Assembly (NCBI GenBank): GCA_003150485.1
Contig: QALX01000001.1
Span: 62,001 to 126,000, forward strand
DNA length: 64,000 bases
From: Clostridiales bacterium
GTDB taxonomy: Bacteria; Bacillota; Clostridia; Oscillospirales; Oscillospiraceae
Direction: 5' to 3'
A program made the position numbers and the translations under genes. This document shows positions 24,443-31,466 of this stretch, one piece after another. Under the pieces are notes generated by a model. The model was not told the DNA's origin. It did no database searches and was given only the letters and a program-made list of their open reading frames with translations. Positions within the stretch are counted from its first letter, which is position 1. Every line of letters begins with the position of its first letter.

Positions 24443-25852
24443 ATGAACAAAAAACAAACCCGCGGCAGATTTACGGGCTCTCTGGGCTTCGTCCTATCTG
24501 CCGCAGGCAGCGCCGTGGGACTTGGAAACATCTGGCGCTTCCCATACCTGGCCGCAAAGGACGGCGGCGGCACATTCCTGCTCTTTTATCTTATTTTAGT
24601 GCTGACCTTTGGCTTTACGCTGTTGACCACAGAAATCGCCATCGGCCGCAAGACCGGCCAGAGCCCACTGACCGCTTACCGCAAGCTACAGCCTAAAATG
24701 GGCTGGCTGGGCCTGATCGCCTGCCTGATCCCCATGCTGATTCTGCCCTATTACAGCGTCATCGGCGGCTGGGTGCTGAAGTATCTGGCCACCTACCTGA
24801 CCGGCGGTGCCCAAGCCGCCGTGGACGGCAACTACTTCACCGGTTTTATCACCTCGATCTGGAGTCCCATTCTCTGGTTCCTGATCTTTCTCGGCGCCAC
24901 GTTGTTCGTGGTTTACAAGGGGGTGGACGCTGGCATTGAGCGGATGTCCAAAATCCTGATGCCTGTCCTGCTGGTCCTGATTCTCTGTATTTCCTGTTTC
25001 TCCCTGACGCTGAGTCACACCGATGACAGCGGCGTCACCCGCACCGGCCTGCAGGGCCTGCTCGTGTACGTAGTGCCCAATTTTGATGGTATGACCCTGC
25101 GGAAATTCCTCGTTATCCTGACAGACGCCATGGGGCAGTTGTTTTACTCCATCAGCGTAGCAATGGGAATCATGATTACTTATGGCTCTTATGTGAAAAA
25201 AGAGACTAATCTGGTCAAATCGGTCAATCAGATTGAGATCTTCGACACGGTGGTGGCCTTCCTGGCCGGTATGATGATTATCCCCGCCGTCTTTATCTTC
25301 TCGGGAACGGAGGGCATGTCCGCTGGTCCCACCCTGATGTTCCAGTCCCTTCCTAAGGTGTTTGGCGCCATGGGTTCTATCGGCGTAGTTGTCGGCATTG
25401 TCTTCTTTGTGACCGTGGCTTTCGCCGCCCTGACCTCTTCCGTCTCCATCATGGAGGCCATCGTCTCCAGCGCAATGGACAAGTTCCACATCAGCCGTCA
25501 AAAGGCATGTATTGCCGTTACGCTCATTACGCTGGTCATGGGTCTGGCTGTCTGCCTGGGCTACAACCTGCTCTACTTCGAAGCGGTCCTGCCCAATACG
25601 CCTGCCGGCAAGAACGCTCAGATTCTGGACATTCTGGACTACATCAGCAACTACGTCATGATGCCCGTCCTGTCCATCGGCACCTGCATCCTCGTCGGCT
25701 GGATGATCAAGCCCAAGGCCATCATCGACGAGGTCACGCTGGGGGGCTACCGCTTCCGCCGGGAAAAACTGTACGTGGTTATGGTCAAATTTGTGACCCC
25801 CCTGCTCCTGTTCTTCCTGCTGCTGCAAGCCCTTGGCATCATCCAATTCTAA
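24443..25852 (+). CDS. Sodium-dependent NSS-family transporter (second copy)
   Basis: 469 aa, ATG with GGAGG 9 nt upstream. TM1 signature is LGFVLSAAGSAVGLGNIWRFPYLAAKDGGG, closer to the MhsT/TnaT amino acid symporters than the first copy. About 11-12 helices are seen. Later motifs include YSISVAMGIMITYGSYVKK (TM6-7) and AALTSSVSIMEAIVS (TM8). Its sequence differs widely from the copy at 22722-24092, so the two probably differ in substrate. It is flanked by two identical tRNA-Ala genes on the opposite strand and ends in its own terminator. Confidence 0.92.
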   Translation: MNKKQTRGRFTGSLGFVLSAAGSAVGLGNIWRFPYLAAKDGGGTFLLFYLILVLTFGFTLLTTEIAIGRKTGQSPLTAYRKLQPKMGWLGLIACLIPMLILPYYSVIGGWVLKYLATYLTGGAQAAVDGNYFTGFITSIWSPILWFLIFLGATLFVVYKGVDAGIERMSKILMPVLLVLILCISCFSLTLSHTDDSGVTRTGLQGLLVYVVPNFDGMTLRKFLVILTDAMGQLFYSISVAMGIMITYGSYVKKETNLVKSVNQIEIFDTVVAFLAGMMIIPAVFIFSGTEGMSAGPTLMFQSLPKVFGAMGSIGVVVGIVFFVTVAFAALTSSVSIMEAIVSSAMDKFHISRQKACIAVTLITLVMGLAVCLGYNLLYFEAVLPNTPAGKNAQILDILDYISNYVMMPVLSIGTCILVGWMIKPKAIIDEVTLGGYRFRREKLYVVMVKFVTPLLLFFLLLQALGIIQF

Positions 25853-25869
25853 CTACCCCCGCTGACAAT

Positions 25870-25916
25870 CAACCGCGGCAGCACGGCTGTTCCTCAGCCA
25901 CGCTGCCGCGGTTCTT
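25870..25916 (+). terminator. Terminator of the second NSS gene
   Basis: Long stem AACCGCGGCAGC...GGCTG / CAGCC...GCTGCCGCGGTT followed by CTTCTCT. The T tract is interrupted. Confidence 0.75.
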
Positions 25917-25946
25917 CTCTGCTCTATCTGTGGGTAAAAAAGAAAC

Positions 25947-25980
25947 AAAAAAAGTTGAAGTCAAACGACTTCAACTTTTT
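25947..25980 (-). terminator. Terminator of tRNA-Ala copy 2
   Basis: AGTTGAAGTC / GACTTCAACT stem with AAAC loop and a T run on the minus strand. Its sequence is unrelated to that of copy 1's terminator. Confidence 0.88.
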
Positions 25981-26056
<76 letters not shown>

Positions 26057-26232
26057 ATATGCAACGGCCTGTCAGCGTTCCCTTCGGCCTTGCGACAACC
26101 AATATTATACGCAAAAGGCCCTGCCCTGTCAAGCATTTTTTTGCTGTTTTTCCTTTTTTCACGATATTTCATCCCTTACCTGACACCGGCCCCACGCTCC
26201 CCTCATAGCCTGATAGGAGAGGAGGTGCAACC

Positions 26233-26460
26233 TTGGCAGGACAATGTTCCGGCGGCATGCTGGTGACCACAGCGGCAATCATTGCACTGCAACTCTCTCA
26301 GGGACGCTCTGCGGATGAGCTAAGCCTGTTGGCCGCCTTTTTCACTGTACTGGGCGACAATTTGGCGCTAATTGCAGGCCAGTTGCCCCAGAACAGCCTC
26401 GCCGCCCCTGATAACATCGGCACAGTGTGCGACACTGCCGCCGGTGACAATACTGCATAA
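26233..26460 (+). CDS. Small protein of unknown function (possibly DUF6774-like)
   Basis: 75 aa from a TTG start placed just after a strong AGGAGGTG SD. The core ADELSLLAAFFTVLGDNLALIAGQ is an amphipathic helical motif. It resembles small Clostridia proteins with an ELALLAAxFxQLGDTLATIA pattern (DUF6774, recalled from memory, not checked). No signal peptide. The C-terminus is hydrophilic and acidic. The gene shares a bidirectional terminator with rplL. The SD and conserved-looking core argue that it is real. Confidence 0.6.
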   Translation: MAGQCSGGMLVTTAAIIALQLSQGRSADELSLLAAFFTVLGDNLALIAGQLPQNSLAAPDNIGTVCDTAAGDNTA

Positions 26461-26466
26461 CCATTC

Positions 26467-26507
26467 AAAAAAGCCGTATGCCTTTTGAAAAGACATACGG
26501 CTTTTTG
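26467..26507. terminator. Bidirectional terminator (small ORF / rplL)
   Basis: AAAAAGCCGTATG.CTTTT / AAAAG.CATACGGCTTTTT stem, T tracts on both strands. Confidence 0.9.
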
Positions 26508-26532
26508 GTTGTTACAAAAAGAAAGGGTTTAA

Positions 26533-26913
26533 TTACTTCAGAGCGACCTTGCCGCCGACACCTTCGATCTTGGCCTTGATCTCTTCGCCGTCTTCCTTGG
26601 AGACTGCTTCCTTCAGAGTGGTGGGAGCGCCTTCCACGGCTGCCTTGGCGTCAGCCAGGCCCAGACCAGTGACTTCGCGGACAATCTTGATGACCTTGAT
26701 CTTTGCTGCGGCGTCGAAGCCTTCCAGAACGACATCGAACTCGGTCTTTTCTTCAGCTGCCTCTGCTGCTGCGCCAGCACCTGCTGCGGGAGCTGCCATA
26801 GCGGCTGCGGACACGCCGAATTCTTCTTCCAGAGCCTTGACCAGTTCGGACAGCTCCAGGACGGACAGGTTCTTTACTTCTTCAATCAGAGCAGTAATCT
26901 TTTCGCTTGCCAT
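26533..26913 (-). CDS. rplL: Ribosomal protein L7/L12
   Basis: 126 aa. N-terminal dimerisation helices, an Ala-rich hinge (residues ~40-60), and the C-terminal factor-binding domain with KIKVIKIVREVTGLGLADAKAAVEGAP. Multiple copies form the ribosomal stalk that recruits elongation factors. Follows rplJ after 79 nt. Confidence 0.97.
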   Translation of the reverse strand: MASEKITALIEEVKNLSVLELSELVKALEEEFGVSAAAMAAPAAGAGAAAEAAEEKTEFDVVLEGFDAAAKIKVIKIVREVTGLGLADAKAAVEGAPTTLKEAVSKEDGEEIKAKIEGVGGKVALK

Positions 26914-26992
26914 GATAGTAACCTCCTAAAATGTAGATCATTTCATACTTGGGCCGGGCGGCTCAGCGCCCGGAAAACAGGACCGAATGGGG

Positions 26993-27526
26993 TTATTCGG
27001 CTGCGGGAGCCTCCTCGGCAGGGGCGCCGCCCTTGGACTCCACGATGGCAGCCAGAACGGCAGCCAGGCTGACGATGGGGGCCAGCAGGGTGCCCATAGC
27101 CTGGGCCTGCAGGTCCTTCTTGGAAGACAGGGTTGCCAGCTGAGCGATCTCCGCCTCGCCGAGCACCTTACCCTCCATAAAGGCAGCCTTCACATGGAAC
27201 TTTTCCTTACCCATCTTCTTCACGTAGTCAGAGATAATTCTGATGGGAGCGATGGGATCCTCCGCGCCAGTGGCCAGAGAAGTGGTGCCTTCCAGGACAG
27301 AATCCAGCTCCTTCAGGCCGACTTCGTCCAGCGCCCGGCGGAGCATGTTGTTCTTCACAACGCCGTACTGGACCTGGCCGTTACGCAGTTCTGCGCGCAG
27401 CTCTGTATCCTCCGCAACGGTGATACCACTGTAGTCCACCAGTACGCCGGACTGCGCGTTTTTCAGCTGTTCCGCCAGAGCGGCGACGACGGCTTTCTTC
27501 GATTCCAAAACCTTCGCGTTAGGCAT
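26993..27526 (-). CDS. rplJ: Ribosomal protein L10
   Basis: 177 aa. N-terminal rRNA-binding domain (LVDYSGITVAEDTELRAELR) and a C-terminal helix that holds L7/L12 dimers, ending with an unusual Ala/Glu/Pro tail. In many bacteria L10-L7/L12 represses its own mRNA through the L10 leader, which is visible upstream. Confidence 0.97.
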   Translation of the reverse strand: MPNAKVLESKKAVVAALAEQLKNAQSGVLVDYSGITVAEDTELRAELRNGQVQYGVVKNNMLRRALDEVGLKELDSVLEGTTSLATGAEDPIAPIRIISDYVKKMGKEKFHVKAAFMEGKVLGEAEIAQLATLSSKKDLQAQAMGTLLAPIVSLAAVLAAIVESKGGAPAEEAPAAE

Positions 27527-27542
27527 ATTGATTTCACCTCAC

Positions 27543-27672
27543 AAAAAGAAAATCCTCCGCGTCAAAAGACAGGAGGACAGCACATTCAAACCATGTTACG
27601 ATTTTAAATATGCACTCTCGGCAGGCGGCTGACGCCATTACACTTTCGTACCTGCTGTCTTTGAACGCAATG
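27543..27672 (-). promoter_or_regulatory. L10 leader with attenuator terminator
   Basis: The minus strand carries AAAGACAGCAGGTACGAAAG (about 27645-27664) and CCGCCTGCCGAGAG (about 27614-27627). These correspond to the conserved AGACAGCAGGU...CCUGCCGAGG arms of the Rfam L10_leader. Then TCCTCC/GGAGGA (27553-27576) form a hairpin followed by TTTTCTTTTT, an attenuator. L10(L12)4 binding is expected to favour termination. Confidence 0.85.
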
Positions 27673-27675
27673 AAT

Positions 27676-27704
27676 ATTATATCGCGGGACAACGGATTTG
27701 TCAA
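27676..27704 (-). promoter_or_regulatory. Perfect consensus promoter of rplJ-rplL
   Basis: TTGACA, exactly 17 nt, TATAAT on the minus strand. It is embedded in the inverted repeat GGGACAACGG / CCGTTGTCCC (27686-27715) just after rplA, so terminator-like hairpin and promoter share the same bases. Confidence 0.9.
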
Positions 27705-27738
27705 CCCGTTGTCCCACAATTCCTTACTTCAACAACAA

Positions 27739-28434
27739 TTAGTTGCCCAGCTTGGCCGGGTTCACACGGACGCCGGGGCCCATGGTGGAAGCCACGGTGC
27801 AGGTCTTGATATACTGACCCTTTGCAGCGGCGGGCTTTGCCTTGATGATGGCGCCCACCAGCGCGTTGAAGTTCTCCTCCAGCTTTTCGGCGCCGAAGGA
27901 CACCTTGCCCACGGGGCAGTGGATGATGTTGGTCTTGTCCAGGCGGTATTCCACCTTACCAGCCTTGGCCTCGGCAACGGCCTTGCCTGCGTCGGGGGTG
28001 ACGGTACCGGACTTGGGGGAGGGCATCAGGCCCTTGGGGCCCAGGGTCTTACCCAGACGGCCCACGAACTTCATCATGTCGGGGGTGGCGATGACCACAT
28101 CGAACTCAAACCAGTTTTCCTTCTGGATCTTTTCCACCAGATCCATCTCGCCCACATAGTCGGCGCCGGCGGCCTTGGCGGCCTCAGCCTGATCGCCCTT
28201 GGCGAAGACCAGAACGCGAACGCTCTTGCCGGTGCCGTTGGGCAGCACGATGGCGCCGCGGACCTGCTGGTCAGCGTGACGGCCGTCCACGCCCAGCTTC
28301 ATATGCATCTCTACGGTTTCGTCAAACTTTGCCTTGGCGGTCTTGGTGACCAGCTCCAGGGCCTCGTTGGGATCATACAGGTTGGCCTGCTCGATCAGCT
28401 TGGCGCTGTCCTGATATTTCTTACCTTTCTTCAT
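27739..28434 (-). CDS. rplA: Ribosomal protein L1
   Basis: 231 aa, with the ATG at 28434 placed 9 nt after AGGAGG (a TTG two codons earlier is less likely). Conserved KFDETVEMHMKLGVD N-terminus and the TMGPGVRVNP C-terminal motif are present. It forms the L1 stalk at the ribosomal E site and may repress the rplKA mRNA. Confidence 0.97.
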   Translation of the reverse strand: MKKGKKYQDSAKLIEQANLYDPNEALELVTKTAKAKFDETVEMHMKLGVDGRHADQQVRGAIVLPNGTGKSVRVLVFAKGDQAEAAKAAGADYVGEMDLVEKIQKENWFEFDVVIATPDMMKFVGRLGKTLGPKGLMPSPKSGTVTPDAGKAVAEAKAGKVEYRLDKTNIIHCPVGKVSFGAEKLEENFNALVGAIIKAKPAAAKGQYIKTCTVASTMGPGVRVNPAKLGN

Positions 28435-28448
28435 TGTCAACTACCTCC

Positions 28449-28886
28449 TTATTCACCGACGATGACGCCCATGGAGCGGGCGGTGCCGGCGATCATGGAC
28501 ATGGCAGCTTCCAGGGAAGCGGCGTTCAGGTCAGGCTTCTTCAGTTCCGCGATCTTCTGGACATCGGCCTTGCTGATGGTGGCAACCTTGGTCCGGTTGG
28601 GCTCACCGGAGCCGGACTCGATGTTGCAGGCCTTCTTGATCAGGACTGCCGCGGGGGGAGTCTTGCAGACGAAGGTGAAGGAGCGGTCGGCGTAGACGGT
28701 GATTTCCACGGGGATAATCAGACCGGCGTCCTTCTTGGTGCGCTCATTAAATTCCTTGGTAAAACCGGCGATATTGATGCCGTGCTGGCCCAGAGCGGGA
28801 CCGACAGGGGGGGCGGGAGTCGCCTTACCTGCGGGGATCTGCAGCTTGACAAAGCCGGTAACTTTCTTTTTGGGTTTCTGTGCCAC
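28449..28886 (-). CDS. rplK: Ribosomal protein L11
   Basis: 145 aa from a GTG with AGGAGG 8 nt upstream; the frame extends 12 codons farther but without an SD. Motif PPVGPALGQHGINI (thiostrepton region) and the C-terminal GTARSMGVIV are conserved. GTPase-associated centre protein. Confidence 0.97.
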   Translation of the reverse strand: MAQKPKKKVTGFVKLQIPAGKATPAPPVGPALGQHGINIAGFTKEFNERTKKDAGLIIPVEITVYADRSFTFVCKTPPAAVLIKKACNIESGSGEPNRTKVATISKADVQKIAELKKPDLNAASLEAAMSMIAGTARSMGVIVGE

Positions 28887-28940
28887 GAAGAGCACCTCCT
28901 TATTATAATTCAAACGTAACAATTCACATGAAAATGAGTT

Positions 28941-29471
28941 TTATTCTTCCTCGGAAGCGGGCTCCACCTGGTCCAGGCCCAGCTCCACCGGTGTCTCCCG
29001 GTTGAACATGGACGCCACCACGCGAATCCGCTCCTTGGCCATGTCCACCTCTTCCACGATACCGTAGAAGTTGCTGAAGGGGCCGTCGGTGATTTTGATC
29101 CGGTCGCCGGGCTGGTAGCCGGAGGTGACCTCGGTGCGCTCCACCCCCAGGGCCGCGATTTCCGCATCGCTCAGAGGAATGGCGTCGTTGCCGGAGCCCA
29201 CAAACCCCGTCACCCCGCGGATGTTCCGGAGGATGTGCCAGGTCTCGTCGGTCAAGATCATCTTCACCAGCACATAGCCGGGGAAGGTTTTCCGCTCGTA
29301 GGTCTTGGGCCCGTTGTCGGTCAGCTCAGTGACCGTCTCCATCGGGATCGTCACCTCGTTGATCAGATGGTGCAGGTTACGGTTGTCCACGTGCTTGATG
29401 ATGGCGCTGGCCACGGTGTTCTCGTAGCCGGAGTAGGTGTGAAGCACATACCACTTTGCAGTATCAGACAT
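28941..29471 (-). CDS. nusG: Transcription termination/antitermination factor NusG
   Basis: 176 aa. NGN domain begins with KWYVLHTYSGYE and contains FPGYVLVKM. The C-terminal KOW domain includes YQPGDRIKITDGPFSNFYGIVEEVD. It couples RNA polymerase to the ribosome. Gap of 54 nt to rplK and 9 nt from secE. Confidence 0.97.
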   Translation of the reverse strand: MSDTAKWYVLHTYSGYENTVASAIIKHVDNRNLHHLINEVTIPMETVTELTDNGPKTYERKTFPGYVLVKMILTDETWHILRNIRGVTGFVGSGNDAIPLSDAEIAALGVERTEVTSGYQPGDRIKITDGPFSNFYGIVEEVDMAKERIRVVASMFNRETPVELGLDQVEPASEEE

Positions 29472-29480
29472 ATCCTCACC

Positions 29481-29744
29481 TTAACCCTTGAACAGATTGA
29501 TCAGCGCCTTGATCACGGCGGCGGCGATGCCGTCAAAGATCCAGATAAACGCACCTACAATCAGGATACACGCCGCAACCACCAGGCACGCCTTCACCAG
29601 CTCTTTCCGCTTCGGCCACACAACCTTCTTCAGCTCTACCTTCATATCGTGGCACCAGCTGGAGAACCGCTTCCAGGTGCGAACCAGGAAGTTTGGTTTC
29701 TTGTCGTGTTCTTTTTCCTGGGAGCCTTTTGCATTTTTCGCCAT
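29481..29744 (-). CDS. secE: Preprotein translocase subunit SecE
   Basis: 87 aa with one C-terminal membrane helix (~50-75) preceded by the conserved amphipathic ELKKVVWPKRKELVKA segment. It clamps the SecY channel. Standard rpmG-secE-nusG order. Confidence 0.96.
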   Translation of the reverse strand: MAKNAKGSQEKEHDKKPNFLVRTWKRFSSWCHDMKVELKKVVWPKRKELVKACLVVAACILIVGAFIWIFDGIAAAVIKALINLFKG

Positions 29745-29781
29745 TAAAACACACCCTTCTCAAACGTATCGTACACTGGGA

Positions 29782-29952
29782 TCACTTGGTTTCGGTGTGT
29801 TCCGTATGCTTCTTGCAGAACGGGCAGTACTTGCTCATCTTCAGACGGTCAGGAGAGTTTTTCTTGTTCTTCATGGTGTTGTAGTTTCTCTGCTTGCACT
29901 CGTTGCATCTCAGGGTAATTTTGATGCGAGCACCTGCTTTTGCCTTAGCCAT
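29782..29952 (-). CDS. rpmG: Ribosomal protein L33
   Basis: 56 aa starting MAKAKAG; the ATG has GGAGG 8 nt upstream. Zinc-ribbon cysteines Cys16-x2-Cys19 and Cys43-x2-Cys46 mark the Zn-binding (C+) form. Confidence 0.95.
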   Translation of the reverse strand: MAKAKAGARIKITLRCNECKQRNYNTMKNKKNSPDRLKMSKYCPFCKKHTEHTETK

Positions 29953-29994
29953 TCTTCGGCACCTCCTTAAGTTTTGGTAATCTGTTTCAGCAGC

Positions 29995-30014
29995 AAAAAA
30001 GCCGGACTTCCGGC
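29995..30014 (-). terminator. Terminator-like hairpin in the rpmG leader
   Basis: GCCGG/CCGGC 5-bp stem with a 4-nt loop followed by T6 on the minus strand, about 40 nt before rpmG. It sits at the end of a ~260-nt untranslated, GC-rich leader (29953-30214), which may attenuate the operon. Confidence 0.5.
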
Positions 30015-30220
30015 AGATGCCCCGAAACAGGGATGCTGCCGAACTTCCAGCGCAAAAACAGCCCGGACACAGGGACCGGACCCCTCTTGGTGTTCCATCG
30101 TTCGGCAGTGGGTTCTGCCTCCCTGATCCAGGGACGGAACCTTCGCTCCGCCACTCCGAACGCGGACCCGACACGCTTGCAAAGCGCACCGCGGACCCCC
30201 GCATTCTCACAGGTAGAGTT

Positions 30221-30249
30221 ATTTTATCACGTCCGCGCCCCTTCGTCAA
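30221..30249 (-). promoter_or_regulatory. Promoter of the rpmG-secE-nusG-rplKA operon
   Basis: TTGACG, 17 nt, TAAAAT on the minus strand. The -35 lies within the last codons of the YkvI gene. Confidence 0.8.
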
Positions 30250-31333
30250 GGGATTTTTCTCCGCTCTGCCGCTCCCGCCGCCGGTAGTACCGCCAGTTCC
30301 AGAACACCAGCGCCAGAGACAGGGCGCCCAGATAGCCGAACACCGGATAGACCGTGCTGATCAGATCGCCAAACCCGGCCAGACTGGCGAAGAAGGCCGC
30401 TCCGACCATAGCCGCCAGAAAAGGCCGCTCATGGCGGCGGACCTGTTCATAACGGAGCTGGAAATACGTACTGATGGCCACGCTGCTGGACAGGGCCGTG
30501 CCATAAATCCCCGCCAGAAGCAGTAGGCCGTAGAGATACCCCAGGTTCCGGTTGATCCGGCAGGCCAGGTCCAGCATGGGCATCTCCGCCTGGACGGAGG
30601 GCAGGTGCAGGAACAGGGAGAGCAGCACGCTGACTGCAATGAGGACCAGCAGGCCGGTGCCCAGCAAAACCCCCTGATACACCTTTTTCCGGCTGGAAAT
30701 CAGGTCGCCAAAGGGGGTTAGAATCCCGATAGACCCGAAGGTATTGTAGGCCACATAGGCCACCGCCGCCAGAGGCCAGGTGGGCAGCATGGGGTTGCCG
30801 CTGCCTGTTTCCGACATAGCGGAGAGCGGTTCCGGGCCAAAAACCAGAATGGCGGCAACGCAAAACCCGATGGTAGCCACGATAATCACCGGCACACAGA
30901 TGGAAAACGCTGCGGCCACTCCGTTCAGCCCCCGCAGGGCCACCACCGCCACCAGCCCACTCATGGCCAGGCTGGCGCACCAGACGGGTGCCACCGGCCA
31001 GAGCTGATGGATCAGCGCCCCGCCGCCGGCGATCATAATCGCCACAATCCCAAACAGGAACAGGCACTGCAAAGCGGCCATCAGCCGGCGCAGCCAGGGG
31101 ATGTTCCAGCGAATCACTGTCTCATCCATCTCTTTCACACCAGAGATCTGGGCCAGCCGGATCAGTAAAATCCCGCACAGGGCGAAGAGCACAGCGGAAA
31201 TCGCCAGACCCCAGAAACCGCCCCGGCCAAAGCAGCCGAAAAACTGCCACAGCTCCTGGCCCGAGACAAAGCCCGCCCCCAGAAAGCAGCCGGAAAACAG
31301 GAATGCAATCCTCGTTACACTCAACTGCTTCAT
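30227..31333 (-). CDS. YkvI family membrane protein
   Basis: 368 aa, about ten hydrophobic helices starting with RIAFLFSGCFLGAGFVSGQELWQFF. This is the hallmark N-terminus of YkvI proteins, distantly related to LeuT-fold (APC-superfamily) transporters. The GNPMLPTWPLAAVAYVAYNTFGSIGILTPFGD segment is also typical. Substrate is unknown for the family. The ATG has an adequate GAGGGA SD. It ends inside the rpmG promoter with no clear separate terminator. Confidence 0.85.
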   Translation of the reverse strand: MKQLSVTRIAFLFSGCFLGAGFVSGQELWQFFGCFGRGGFWGLAISAVLFALCGILLIRLAQISGVKEMDETVIRWNIPWLRRLMAALQCLFLFGIVAIMIAGGGALIHQLWPVAPVWCASLAMSGLVAVVALRGLNGVAAAFSICVPVIIVATIGFCVAAILVFGPEPLSAMSETGSGNPMLPTWPLAAVAYVAYNTFGSIGILTPFGDLISSRKKVYQGVLLGTGLLVLIAVSVLLSLFLHLPSVQAEMPMLDLACRINRNLGYLYGLLLLAGIYGTALSSSVAISTYFQLRYEQVRRHERPFLAAMVGAAFFASLAGFGDLISTVYPVFGYLGALSLALVFWNWRYYRRRERQSGEKSLDEGART

Positions 31334-31466
31334 TAAATCCCTCCTCTCAAAACACTGATTGTGTCACACTATAGCATATTCGTCTGGCGCTGAAAAGCCA
31401 CTTTTTACATCCTACTCCAGCGCCGCAGAAAACCAGCTGCCACGGAACATGGCAGCTGGTTCTTGC

